Part shown: positions 11,260 to 21,422 of the stretch, piece by piece
Layout: each line of letters begins with the position of its first letter
How positions within the stretch are numbered: the stretch's first letter is position 1
Assembly: GCF_052857255.1 (NCBI RefSeq)
Contig: NC_135497.1
Span: 195,210,006 to 195,274,005 of the forward strand
Direction: 5' to 3'
Source: Amblyomma americanum
Taxonomy: Eukaryota; Arthropoda; Arachnida; Ixodida; Ixodidae
DNA: 64,000 nucleotides
Notes under the pieces: generated by a model
What the model saw: the letters and a program-made list of their open reading frames with translations, nothing else
Database searches by the model: none
What the model was told of the DNA's origin: nothing
Position numbers and translations under genes: made by a program

Positions 11260-11260
11260 C
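11237..11260 (+). promoter_or_regulatory. polypurine tract
   Basis: A run of G with A and T (AAGGGGGGTGGGAGG and a following 11-G run) lies immediately upstream of the 3' LTR start, the position of the plus-strand primer in Ty3 elements. The G run has probably expanded. Confidence 0.65.
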
Positions 11261-11419
11261 TGTAGCGCCCCTCGCGCCGTGCTCGGCTCGCAGGCCATGG
11301 CACGCGGCGCCGGACAAGAGCGAGGAAGTTGGGCTAGGCCGCCGCAGCGCGTGCAGCGCAAATATACAGTTTGAACGTCAACGCTGTCGGAGCTGTTGTT
11401 CCTCGCCTTAGCTCCGACA
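11261..11419 (+). repeat. 3' LTR of the Ty3 element
   Basis: Short LTR of 159 bp, TGTAGC...CCGACA, with the TG...CA ends normal for LTRs. It is followed by AAGC, matching the bases before the 5' LTR. CpG-rich in its first half. It aligns to the two displaced parts of the 5' LTR. Confidence 0.88.
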
Positions 11420-12997
11420 AAGCCATTAAAAGAGACTGATTCGCAAAGAAACCTCACAAACTCATCCCCTGATAACCAGTTAATTTGAATCCCATTATCC
11501 CCGCCAGGCTAAACTAACAAGGGGGAGTCGGAGCAACACAGGCCACCTTCCTCACTCCCGCGCAAGCGTCTGTTCCAGGTGCCAAAAGACGCTGGCTTAC
11601 CGCCTCACTTGCACGACTGCCGTCGGCTAAGGCAATATATCTCTCATTAAGGCAGGGTCTGGGCGAGATTTAAAACCATGTGTGACATAAAGAGCGCAGA
11701 GACATGGACGAGTGAACTCGACAGACAAGCTCTAATCCCCGCTGCTGTCAAGAAATGCCAAAAAGAAAGTGAGCTCTACGACATGTCTGCCTGCAGAAAC
11801 ACGTGTGATGAATTTTACTGATGTGGCTGCATGACGCCAACTGCTATGCTCGACGCCTACCGCAAGGTCGCCTGAGGAAAATGAGCGGTTTTCTCGAGCC
11901 AGCTTTGGTACAATGGAAGAACGCTCCCTACAAAATGCAGCAACGAGAGCTTCACCTACTCGTTTACCAGCGCGAGAACCCAAATAATACGTCTGTATTA
12001 CTGGGAAACGTCTTTGTCGTCAGCATCTGAAGAAAGCGCTTGGCAAGTTTTGATGTGGCCTGGTAGCTTTTAGCACTCGCCTTTCAGCTTTCCTGGCCTG
12101 TGTCATCGGCACTCTGCTTCTGGTCTGGTGGACAAAACATGCGACTTCTGACAGCGTGGTTCAGAAGGTGCAATGTGTACCGAGGCTGAGACGTTTAACG
12201 AGGCGTCTCTAATCGGAAGAAGACAGGCGGCGGGGAGCGCTTGAAGCATGCAAAACCGAGGCGAAAGTGGCCAGTTTCGCCCATCGAGACTCGCCGCTTT
12301 GCTTGAACTGAGGTCGTATTGTATGTGCGATGCAGCAGTCGAAGATCAAGCTATGTGGGGTAGTTGGGTTCCCGGGTGTTCTGACCACACTAGAAAAGAA
12401 CATCGGCTATTTCGCTTTGCTCGGTACAGCGTCCGCAGAAAAAAAAAGTGGGGATCGCGAGCGAAGGTCGAGCGACACGGCGAATTCAACAGAACTCCGA
12501 AATGGGCCAGGTAGGGCATGCGAAACGCTTGCATTTCAGTTTTTTTTTTTGGGGGGGGGGGGAGGGGGGGTATAATACACAAATTTACCTTGGCATCCTC
12601 ATAATTACTGAAATTATCCGTCAAAGGCGACTCCTCGCACTTGATTTCATGGCGAACGAGAAGCAGCCTGATTAAAAGTCTTTGGCGAATATGCAACTAA
12701 AGCTCGAAATAAATAATCCCAGTTGCTGGAAAAGTAAACGAAATGTAGAGCATCAAGGTCAGCAGATTGCACTGGAATATACTACGCCCGTAGTGAGAAT
12801 GTAACGACAGTTCATAAGGCGCAGAGTTTCTCGGCAGATTCGTTGCAAAAAATGATATACTTAATTAGCCTAACTAACTCTGATAGCACTGCTACTGTCT
12901 TGGCAGAACGCCAGATTCGCGGAATTCCACGCGGAAGCAGTAGTTTTCTCTTCGAAACGGTGCGCCGCCGCATCGCGCTCAATGCAGCCGAACGGTA

Positions 12998-13040
12998 GTG
13001 TTCCTGTATATGCTCCCTGCGGGAGCATATACAGGAACAC
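12998..13040. repeat. perfect 20-bp inverted repeat (hairpin)
   Basis: GTGTTCCTGTATATGCTCCC at 12998-13017 is followed by the three bases TGC and then by its exact reverse complement at 13021-13040. The flanks repeat CCGAACGG directly (12989-12996 and 13043-13050). Probably the core of a small fold-back insertion. Confidence 0.8.
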
Positions 13041-13179
13041 AACCGAACGGGAGAGTGGGGCCCAACAATCTACCGTCGAAAGCGGTGTCCTCACCCTGAA
13101 AGCGGCGCTGGCCATCGAGGCACGCATATCGTCTATTCCTCATTGATAAAAACTAGACCATTGTTCAAGCTTTCCTTGC

Positions 13180-13400
13180 TTGAACAAGAAGCTAATCACG
13201 ACACGAAATTATAAGCTCAATAATTTTTATGCCTGTGGCTTGTTCGATGCAGTCAATAAACATTAAAAGGCTGATTTTGTTCACTGTTGTGATTGGTTAG
13301 TGGAGTAATACAGGACGCCGCGTTCCGTGGGCGGTGTTGGCAACTGCATTTTTTTTTAAGTTGTATCTATCGCGATGCCATCATTATTCAGCGGTAGAAT
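13180..13400. repeat. dispersed repeat, copy 1
   Basis: Shares TTGTTCACTGTTGTGATTGG and GAGTAATACAGGACGCCGCG with 49130-49175. Looser similarity extends upstream (CTAATCACGACACGAAA against CTTATCACGAGACGAAA at 49050) and downstream (a T-run then AACTTGTATC / AAGTTGTATC). About 200 bp, no coding capacity, class unknown. Confidence 0.6.
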
Positions 13401-13439
13401 CTACGTTTTCGGTCCAACAGTAGCCGAGCCAAATACGAA

Positions 13440-13700
13440 ATTTCGGAGTACCCGCGTTCGACTTCAACCGCGGCGGCCGCGTTTCGATGGAGGCGAAACA
13501 TGAAATACGCTCGTTCGCTGTGCGATGTCAGTGCACGTTATAGATCCCCAGGTGATAAAAATTATCCCAGAGCCCTCCGCTACAACAACCCTTCACTTCC
13601 ACCTTCCTCCCTTTTCTCACGGCGCTGTTGAGGTGTCCACCGAGCAGTCAGACAGTTATTAGTTACTGCGCCATTTCCTTTCCTCAAAAACCACTCACTG
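13440..13700 (+). mobile_element. Ruka-like SINE
   Basis: A degraded tRNA-like head (GTTCGACTTCAACC, B-box area near 13458-13475) is followed by the SINE body: GCGTTTCGATGGAGGCGAAA, CTGTGCGATGTCAGTGCACG, the CCCCAGGTG block, the pyrimidine-rich stretch and the terminal GCGCCATTTCCTTTCC at 13670-13685. Confidence 0.75.
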
Positions 13701-13934
13701 AAACCACTAACGTCTTCCCCGCTTGCGCTTGGTGGATGAAGCGCTCTTTAAGGAGCTTGCATAGATGTATACGTATAGCACCACTTTTCCTCTCTAGGCA
13801 ATTTCCAGAAACATTATTTTTTCGCCGTAATGTTCTGGAATTATATATTTCTTACATGAAATGATATCTTCGCATGGCAGTGTGCAATATTTTAGTGTCA
13901 TTTTTGCTCAGGGGCAGTTAGAATTTCTTGTTTA

Positions 13935-13995
13935 AAAAATTAGCAGTGGCTTAGCTCTGCTATGCCAGGATATACGTAGCGTGAGCAGCAATTTC
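13935..13995 (-). repeat. short dispersed repeat ('TATATCCTGGCATAGC' type)
   Basis: On the minus strand it contains CGTATATCCTGGCATAGC followed by a GCTAAGCCACTG block. The same blocks occur on the plus strand at 38618-38662 and, more diverged, at 39028-39075. Class unknown. Confidence 0.5.
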
Positions 13996-14054
13996 GCTCT
14001 CCTTATGACTATACCACACTGGCAAACGCCCCGCTATATGTATCCCCCCCCCCC

Positions 14055-14345
14055 CTGATACCTCTGCGCATGTGCACAAAATGAGAGGCGCTATCAAGCG
14101 GCTCCGGCGCAGCGTCAGACTTGGCTACTGCGCAACGGAGGCGCACAGCTGGGCACGCGCCGGCGCCAGTGCGTCTGCCGCAACTATGAAGTCACTCGTC
14201 TCGAATGCGCAGACCGGCGAGGCGCGCGCGGCGGCGGCGGCTCCGGCGCGCCAGCTGTGCGCCGTGCGACGTCACTGCTCCTTGCGAATGCGCAGCACAG
14301 CTCTTCAGGAGCCACGCGAAACTGCTCAACCTCGGCCAGTGTAGC
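14055..14345. other. GC-rich island
   Basis: About 290 bp rich in CpG (GGCGCGCGCGGCGGCGGCGG near 14219), sharply bounded by AT-rich DNA. An open frame (14072-14344) runs through it but its composition is biased and it matches nothing I know. It could be a GC-rich mobile-element scrap or an old promoter. Confidence 0.4.
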
Positions 14346-15617
14346 TCACGCTACAAAACATAACTGCACGTGCATAAATGTGATGTTCAAGCCTGGAATA
14401 TTCTTTCTGCACTGAGTCAGGCACTTTTGAACTTATGCTTTCACTAATATGTCTTCAGCACTAACGCACACTGGACCATTCTTGAATAAGGGCCACTATC
14501 CCAGCTTGTTAAAATAAAAATTCCATTTGAATAAAAGCATCTGCGTCGATATTGGATCCTAACTATTCGTTTCGGTTCGTATTCGAAAAAAATTGACCTT
14601 CACACACCCCTAGTTTCGTTGTTGCGCATATTTCGCAGTATGCGCAATGTAAACAAAATTCTTGGCCAAATGTATGCCAGGCCCCTGAAAAAACAACACC
14701 GCGTGGACCGATCTGCATTCGAGACGAAAATTTTGCGTTTGCCTATTTCCTCCGCTTCTGAGGACAAAACCCTCGTGACTGTTTTAATCGAGTTTAGTGT
14801 TCAGTGTACGTACGCTGTCGTCCTGTAGAAACACCACGGCTGCAGGGTTGCCCGAGAAGGGAGCCTTCGTAAAGGCATCCACGACGAACAGCGGAAGTCG
14901 ACCTGAGCCCGAAGCCACTTGCATGTCGCCGTTTCCACCTCCTGCTGTCCCCACGACATAAACTCACACTCGCACTGCGTCTCTGACAAAGAAGGGGCAA
15001 CTCAAATGCCACTATCTCGTTTGCTGCATACCTTATCTCGAGCAGTTTTCTGCTCCCTAGTGGGTTGTAAAAAAGATAGACTGTGCTGCTTATCGCCTGC
15101 GCCCGGAAAATATTTGACTGAAGTCAGTCCCTTGCACGGTGCTTGAGTAAATATGCATGCAGTGTTCTTCCCTTAATATGATGCTGCAATAGTCCAGTCA
15201 CTATAAGAAGTTCCGTCGGAAGCATGAAGTACAACTTTCAAGTTTCTGACTGCATTTGCTTTCGAACTACGAGATGCATTGTTCCAAGTTCTCATTTGTT
15301 TCTTCCACCGTGGTTTCTCCTAAACGGGTGCAGCTGCCATCTTGCGGTTTTTCTTAAAGATGCAGCCTTTCATTAAGCTTGAGTTGGACAGATGGCAGCA
15401 CCATATGTTTGGTTTAAAAAAAAAGATGGGTGTTTCTCGGTGGATCTTATCAATGCATTAGCATGTTTTGTTGATGCTGATTCTGTTGTTGCTGGATAAA
15501 TTTCTTATATATACATTTCCTCATAATCGTTCTATGTCATTATTTTCATTTTTACAACACAATGTATCTCTTAATTCTTTCGATCTCACACATACTGCTT
15601 TTTTTCTCGCGGTGGTA
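14346..15617. other. spacer without recognisable features
   Basis: Only short chance frames. No splice-bounded exon, SINE head or repeat could be supported. Confidence 0.5.
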
Positions 15618-15845
15618 CACTTAGGTTCGTTGTATCCGAGGTTGACACGCTAAAACTTTGTTATGTCCGGGGTGGTAACTAGTTTCGTTAGATTTGAGAT
15701 CAACACAGTTCATTACATCCGAGGTGGCATTTTGATTCGTTATGACCGAAGTTAACGCGCAAAGTTTGTTATATTCAAGGTGTCATACTAAGGTTCGTTA
15801 TATCCGAAGTAGTATACTTATTTCGTTGTATCCGAGGTGGCCACG
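15618..15845. repeat. degenerate ~28-bp tandem repeat
   Basis: Eight diverged units built on TTCGTTATATCCGAGGT. They start near 15624, 15658, 15683, 15707, 15735, 15766, 15795 and 15823, with spacing of 24-34 bases. Ancient satellite-like array. Confidence 0.75.
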
Positions 15846-15963
15846 CGTGATGGCACAGACCCTTCTAATGCTAACGCATTAATAACGCGCCAGAAGCGTT
15901 TTATGCCCTTGTCACATGGGCACAAGGGCGGACATTAGCAGTTTGATGCCGAATACAATGAAT

Positions 15964-16190
15964 CCGCTGCGATGGCTTAGTGGCTATGGTGTTCGGCTGC
16001 TGAGCCCAAGGTGAAAGGACCAATTCCAGTAGCGGCGGCTGCATCTCGATGGAGGCGAAATGTAAAAACATATGTGTGCTGTGCTATGTCAGAGCACGTT
16101 TTATTAATAACACCAGGTGGTTTAAATTAATACGGAGCCCTCCACTATGGCGTCTCTCATAGCTCATGTGCAGCTTTTTAATGTTAAACC
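15964..16190 (+). mobile_element. tRNA-derived SINE (TTAAACCCC-ending variant)
   Basis: The head shows an A box (GATGGCTTAGTGGCTATGG) and a weak B box. The shared body follows (ATCTCGATGGAGGCGAAAT, GTGTGCTGTGCTATGTCAG, GAGCCCTCCACTATGG). It ends with TTAATGTTAAACCCC rather than the CGCCATTTCC end of the other type. The same variant appears at 53.3, 56.5 and 62.1 kb. Confidence 0.75.
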
Positions 16191-16670
16191 CCACATTCCA
16201 TGCCATCACCGAGCACAGGCTGACAAAAATATGCTGCTGTCCCTCTGCGGTGTCTATGCCACGTGATGTCATCGGTGTCGTCTTCTAATGGCTCCCACGC
16301 CGTGCTTGTTCAGTCGAGCATAAAAGAAAGATCAGTTTCCTGCCGACAAAAGGGGATTTGAAATATGCTGATGATTTTTTATCCCAGTAGTGTCCATGTC
16401 GCGTCGCGTCATTATTCACGTTAGACATGACTCCCGCGTTATATTTGTCTAACAGACCACTAAAACCCAATCAGTACCAAATACAACATCATCCTCAGTC
16501 CAACTACTTCTACTGCAGGACAAAAGCCTCTCCCATCGATCTCCAGTTAACTCTGTTTAGCGCCAGCTGCGGCTACCCTATCCCTGCGAATCCCTAATCT
16601 CATTCGCCTACCTCTCTCCGGCCCATTACTACGTTTGTCTATGTTTTTGCCACTCCGTCAGCAAAATGAA

Positions 16671-16987
16671 ATTAATAATAATTGGTTTTTTGGGGAAAGG
16701 AAATGGCGCAGTATCTGTCTCATATATCGTTGGACACCTGAACCGCGCCGTATGGGAAGGGATAAAGGAGGGAGTGAAAGAAGAAAGAAAGGAAGAGGTG
16801 CTCGTAGTGGAGGGCTCCGGAATAATTTCGACCACCTGGGGATCTTTAACGTGCACTGACATCGCACAGCACACGGGCGCCTTAGCGTTTTTCCTCCATA
16901 AAAACGCAGCCGCCGCGGTCGGGTTCGAACCCGGGAACTCCGGATCAGTAGTCGAGCGCCCTAACCACTGAGCCACCGAGGCGGGTT
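16671..16987 (-). mobile_element. Ruka-like SINE, complete
   Basis: The best-preserved SINE in the window. On the minus strand it starts CCCGCCTCGGTGGCTCAGTG with A box and, about 40 bases on, B box GGGTTCGAACCC. It continues through the GTGCTGTGCGATGTCAGTGC body and ends CGCCATTTCCTTTCCCC plus an AT-rich (ATT)n-like tail at 16671-16685. About 315 bp. RNA polymerase III transcription from the A and B boxes is expected of the family. Confidence 0.85.
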
Positions 16988-16989
16988 GA

Positions 16990-17217
16990 AATTTGTTTTC
17001 AGGGAAAGGAAATGGCGCAGCATCTGTCTCACATATCGGCGGACACTTGAACCGTGCCGTAAGAGAAGGGATAGAGAAGAAAGGAAGAAAGAGGTGCGTA
17101 ATGGAGTGCTCCTTGGGATCTTTAAATCGCACAGCACACGGGCGCCTTAGCGTTTTCGCCTCCATCGAAACGCGGCCTCCACGGTCGGGTTCGAACCCGG
17201 GCCGTCATCAAGCCACC
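16990..17217 (-). mobile_element. Ruka-like SINE, second copy head-to-tail
   Basis: Same orientation as the copy at 16671-16987 and directly adjoining it. B box GGGTTCGAACCC (17188-17199) is present, but the A-box half of the tRNA head is missing and the middle is shortened. Ends in the same CGCCATTTCC block at about 17012-17021. Confidence 0.8.
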
Positions 17218-17915
17218 ATCGATTTTCTGTTCTCCGCATTACATGCCCTCCCACGGCCATTTGCTCTTCTTTTATTTGTTTATCAATACCATCAACCCTC
17301 TTACGAAGGCCCACTATAACCAGTTTTGCTCTCTTCCTGTCTCTGAACGTTACCATATCTTTTCGATAGCTCGCTGCACTGTCCTCGCTTCATTTTCAAG
17401 CATTTTCATTAACCTCAAAGCCACGCACCTCAAAGCATGATAGGTGTCTACTGACCCAGGGAGCCAGTTATGTGCCTTTCCTTTCCTCAGAACCAACGGT
17501 CTAAACCTTCTGCTGGTTTTAATAAAGGTAAAGGCGCATAACTGCCTCCTATAGGTGGATGCCACCGCCTGCTCACCGCGATTGTGTCCACTGCTGGCGT
17601 TCGGAGTTCCGGGCGTTCGGAGGCCGGGTGAGCGGACTCGCTTCACATGCGCTCCGCAAACTTTGTCCTTTACGATCGGATTTACTCATCCCAGCCGTCT
17701 GAAACTAGTGTCATCAGCATCCGCTTCTCATCAGGAACCTGCCGATACTAACCTCTCCCGCTTTGGACCACCACATTGAGAGGCAAGTCCATATATTTTC
17801 ATCACCCCGCTGCGCTGAGGCTAAACCTCGCGGCGCAGCAGCCGCCGATACCGAACGCCGCTAGAGACGCAGCTTCGCGCTCGGACCACCGGCGCGTCGG
17901 CGCCTCGACGGCAGC

Positions 17916-19642
17916 ATGGAACCCATTGCAGTAGAGGGAGAAGACATATCTCCCTCGGAACTTACCTCTACTAACGGCTGGCAATCAGCGCACGACAAGC
18001 GAAGCTCCAATCACAAATCCCCTCCCACCGTTACTCTTAATCTGCCTCAAGCCCCGGCCGGGCGCCGGCCCCGGCCGCCCCAACTGTCTTTCCTACGCCA
18101 CCCCAAGCTCCCCATCGACGACGATAAGATCATCCTCCGTCCCCGTGGCGGCCTCAACCTTCCGACCGTGAATGACGTTGTGCTTCGCGATGTCATTCTG
18201 CAAGCAGTCCGCCTCCGACCTCAAGAGGCCAAGCCCGACAGAGTCATTGTCACCACCCTCCAACATCTCATCCTCATCAACACTCCCGACCCGTAGCGCA
18301 GACTCCGCTACCTCGACATCAAGTCCATACTGATCAAAGGCACCGCCTACGACATATACTCCTACCAAGCGGCACCGGAGGACTGCGCCCGCGGCGTGGT
18401 CCACGGGGTCCTTCTCGACCACTCATACGAAGACATCAAGGACCGTCTCAGTCACGAGCGGAACCCTCCCATCCTCGACTTTAGACGCATTGGCTCGACA
18501 GAGCCCATCATCATCCTCTTCGAACAAGACTGGGTGCCCAAGCACATCTACTACTCCTCTGTACTCTATAGGTGATACCTCCTCAAAAAGAAGATCGAAC
18601 ACTGGCGTAACTGCGGCGCACTCGGCCCCTGTGCGGATGTGTGCCCGGCTCCCAAGCAACGCCGCTGTCCCGGCTGCGACCAAGTCGAACCACCCTGAGG
18701 ACCACTCCTGCACGCCGCAATGCAATGCCTGCGGTAAAACACACCTGACGGCGGACAGAACGTGCAAGGCGCGCTTCCGCACCCCATACCTCGTCAAAAA
18801 GATGTACTGGGATGCCAAGCGAGCCGCCGAGGCAAACGCCAGCCAGACTCCCACCAGTCAGGCTCCATCCGAACACCAAAGCCGCTCAACGACCCGGAAG
18901 CCCCAGGCCCCGCAGCTCCCATCGAAGTCCTTTCCGCTGTTGCAGCCTGCCGCACCAAAACAGCCGTCCACCCCTAACAAGCCCAAGGCCTGGTTCCGCT
19001 CCTGGACTGGAACCAGGCCACCACCACCTCCAGTCCCACCGAGGCCACCGGCCCAGGCACCCGGCCGCTGCACCAACGAGGTGAGCTGTGCAGGCGTAGT
19101 TTCCCAGGACTCCGCCAACTCCCTCAATGAAGAGCTGCTGCGTGTCCGCGCGCAGCTCGCCTCCCTCAAGACCACCAACCTCCGCCTCCAGTCACAGCTA
19201 CATGCCCACCAGCAGGCCCAAACCTCTACCCCGGCACCAGCGGCCCCGGCCGCTCCTACCCCCCCCCCCTCTTCCACCGCCACCTCTCCCTACTCGCGAA
19301 CCGCCGGCCAAAAAGCGGGCCGCAACACCCACTACCTCCCTGACCACACTAACCCCGACCGAGGGAACGCCAGCCCTGCCTCCCAATTTCGAACAACTCA
19401 TGGAGGCGAGAATTCAGGCCGCAGTGCAGACGGCCATCCAGGCCTTCACAAATCAATTCGCCAACCTCACTACCCGTCTAGACGAATTTGCTCGCCAAAT
19501 TGACGAGCGATTTAAGGAGCAAGAGGCTCGCCACGCGACAGCCTGTGCTGCCGTGCGGCCTAAAAAGAAAGCCCGGCTCCACACCGTCTCCAACTCCTCC
19601 ACGGCAAACGACAGCTTCAGTGATGGCGAGACAACGCACTAG
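17916..19642 (+). pseudogene. LINE B ORF1 (Gag-like)
   Basis: The ATG at 17916 begins M-E-P-I-A-V-E-G-E-D and stays open to 18296. Sequence continues in other frames through 'GTAYDIYSYQAAPEDCARG' (18340-18400) and a Cys/His region at 18700-18780 (C-T-P-Q-C-N-A-C-G-K-T-H ... C-K-A-R). It ends in a Pro/Ala/Thr-rich stretch with a coiled-coil-like C-terminus ('LTTRLDEFARQIDERFKEQE', near 19465-19525) and a stop at 19640-19642. At least three frameshifts. Likely RNA-binding coat protein of the element. Confidence 0.65.
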
Positions 19643-19649
19643 CCTCACC

Positions 19650-21420
19650 ATCTGACAGTGTAACTTTCGAGGCTTTGATTCCAAGCGGGGACTGCTTCAC
19701 CAGTTCCTAGCTCGGGCAGACGGCCCCGACGTGCTCGCGCTGCAAGAGCCCTCCAATCCCCTCACCCTACCCAGCTACGTGCCCATCGTCCCCTTTTCTC
19801 CTACACCCCCTCGGGTTGCATTTCTTTTACGTCGTGCGCTCACTACTATCTCCCACCCCTTAGACGTCCCCGAAATAGATCATCTCCTCATCGATCTCGT
19901 GCCGCAGTGCACTCGGGATACTAGTCTCTTCATCCTCAACGTATACAGCCACCAGAAGTGCCTGCGGCCCGACTTCGACCGACTATTCACGCTTGCCAAG
20001 CGAGCTGCACACAAATTCCCCCTTCTGATTGTAGGGGACTTCAACGCCCCGCACACGGCCTGGGGCTACACAGCCGACACCCCCAAGGGGCGCAGGGTAT
20101 GGCTGGCAGCTCAGCAGGCCGGCTTCTCCCTTCTCACAGAACCCACCACCCCTACTCGCGCCGGGAACAGTGTCTGCGCAGACACTACTCCTGACCTCAC
20201 CTTCACCCACCGCCTCCCTCACGCTGCATGGTGTAACACCCAGGAGAATTTGGGTAGTGATCAGTACATTATCGAGATTCTCCTACAAGCAGGCCCAACA
20301 CGTAGACCCTCTCGTGATGCTACCACACTCTACACACCATCTCAGACATAGCTACTTGGTGCGACCAACTCCAGCGTGACGTCCGCGCCGTGACTCGCCA
20401 ACTCCCAGAGGACTGCCCTGCCGACGCGATGAATTCCCATTTCCTGCACGTATGGGAGGCCAAGGCGGGTCTCGAACGGCGGTGGCGGCGTCAGCACTGG
20501 AATAGAACACTCAGACGCCGGCTGGCCCGGCTCAACAAGGAGATTGAGACGCATGCTGCAACTCTGTCTCTCCAAAATTGGGAATCTCTCTGTAACACGC
20601 TGGACGGCAACATGAGCCTGCCCTCGACCTGGAACCTATTCCGCCATCTCATTGATTCGACTCAGTCCAAGACACACCAGAACACAACCTCGTAAAGCTC
20701 ATACACACATCCGAGGCCTCCCCGCAGGAACTCCTCGAGGAGCTTCGTGATATCTACTTCCCCGCATATCCCCCCGCAGACCACCCTGACTACGCAGGCT
20801 CCCCCAACGACTTTCTCGACCAACCGATCACCGAGGCGGAAGTAAGGGCAGAACTTCGGCGCCTCAACGTTTCCTCAGCTCCTGGCCCCGACGGAGTGCA
20901 CAACAAGGCACTCCGCAACCTCTATTCCCCCTCCGCCAAAGCCCTAAGCCCTAAGCGACTACTTCAACGAATGCTGGCTGCGCGGCACCCTCCCACCTCA
21001 GTGGAAAGACGCCAAAGTAGTTTTTATTCCCAAATCCGGCAAACCACTTCTCCCCGCTAACCTCCGTCTCATCTCTCTTACGTCGTGTGTGCGCAAGCTC
21101 ATGGAGCGCGTTATCCAGACCCGACTTAGCCGGTCTTTAGAGAACAACAACCTTATGCCTTCGTGCATGTTTGGTTTCCGCCCGGGATTGTCTACCCACG
21201 ACGTCTTTCTACAACTCAAGCACCACATCCTTGACACCCCCGTGGGCGACACCAAGGCTATGCTCGGCGTCGACCTAACAAAAGCTTTCGATAACGTTAC
21301 CCACGCAGCCATCCTAGAAGGCCTCCACGCCCTAGGCGTAAGCCCGCGGATGTACAATTACGTCCGCGATTTCCTCTCCGAACAAACAGCCACACTCACC
21401 ATGGACGACCACCGGCTGCA
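19650..21420 (+). pseudogene. LINE B ORF2 (endonuclease and partial RT)
   Basis: The endonuclease is open at 19731-20351: L-A-L-Q-E-P-S near the start, V-G-D-F-N-A-P-H (about 20031-20054), 'TTPDLTFTH' and 'LGSDQYIIE'. A linker follows with a frameshift near 20350 and another near 20695. RT motifs: S-S-A-P-G-P-D-G-V (about 20875), 'LISLTSCVRKLMERVIQTRL' (21068-21127), 'GFRPGLSTHD' and 'VDLTKAFDNVTHAAI' (first catalytic Asp). The sequence ends at 'TMDDHRLHG', before the Y-x-D-D box. Confidence 0.78.
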
Positions 21421-21422
21421 CG

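Larger units (their letters stand above)
2097..11419 (+). mobile_element. Ty3/Gypsy LTR retrotransposon with nested insertions
   Basis: The outer element begins TGTAGC at 2097 and ends CCGACA at 11419. It is flanked on both sides by AAGC (2093-2096 and 11420-11423), a 4-bp target duplication. The 5' LTR is split by a SINE (2172-2450) and by LINE A (about 2477-8849) and finishes at 8900. The internal part (8901-11260) holds a primer binding site, gag, protease, reverse transcriptase, a short integrase tail and a G-rich polypurine tract. RNase H and nearly all of integrase are missing. Without inserts the element is about 2.7 kb, so it is an internally deleted, dead copy. Confidence 0.88.
11424..13430. 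other. spacer without recognisable genes
   Basis: No open frame here resembles a known protein. It contains a T10-G13 homopolymer run (12540-12570), a perfect 20-bp hairpin (12998-13040), a smaller palindrome (TGTTCAAGC...GCTTGAACA at 13162-13187) and one copy of a dispersed repeat (13180-13400). Otherwise nothing supported. Confidence 0.5.
16490..17470 (-). pseudogene. LINE ORF2 C-terminal fragment split by two SINEs
   Basis: Read on the minus strand, 17420-17217 gives 'MENEART..RAIEKIW', 'DRKRAK' and 'GGHVMRRTENRW', the post-RT tail found in RTE-like and related LINEs ('WAGHV.R..DNRW'). After the SINE pair (16671-17216) the tail continues at 16660-16490 with 'TEW', 'WANEIRD' and 'ELTGDRWERLL' in broken frames. 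The clade is uncertain. It is a dead 5'-truncated copy. Confidence 0.6.
17560..21420 (+). mobile_element. LINE B (APE-type non-LTR retrotransposon), interrupted
   Basis: ORF1 with Cys-rich knuckles (17916-19642), endonuclease (about 19660-20290) and the first half of an RT (about 20840-21420) lie on one strand in C-rich DNA. The copy stops inside the RT at about 21420, where PLE B begins. The related 3' part (RNase H and tail) is not here, but a LINE tail of similar base composition and codon bias is nested at 45302-46235. The 5' boundary is uncertain. Confidence 0.75.

Noticed and set aside
14072..14344. 90-codon Arg/Ala-rich frame as a gene
   Set aside because: Composition follows the GC-rich island; no domain, splice site or homologous pattern seen.
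16880..16985. tRNA-like sequences with A and B boxes (also at 16.0, 56.5 and 62.1 kb)
   Set aside because: They continue into a common SINE body and lack a closed cloverleaf with an acceptor stem; they are SINE heads, not tRNA genes.
18858..19283. Long Gly/Ala-rich minus-strand frame
   Set aside because: Antisense shadow of the C-rich LINE B ORF1.
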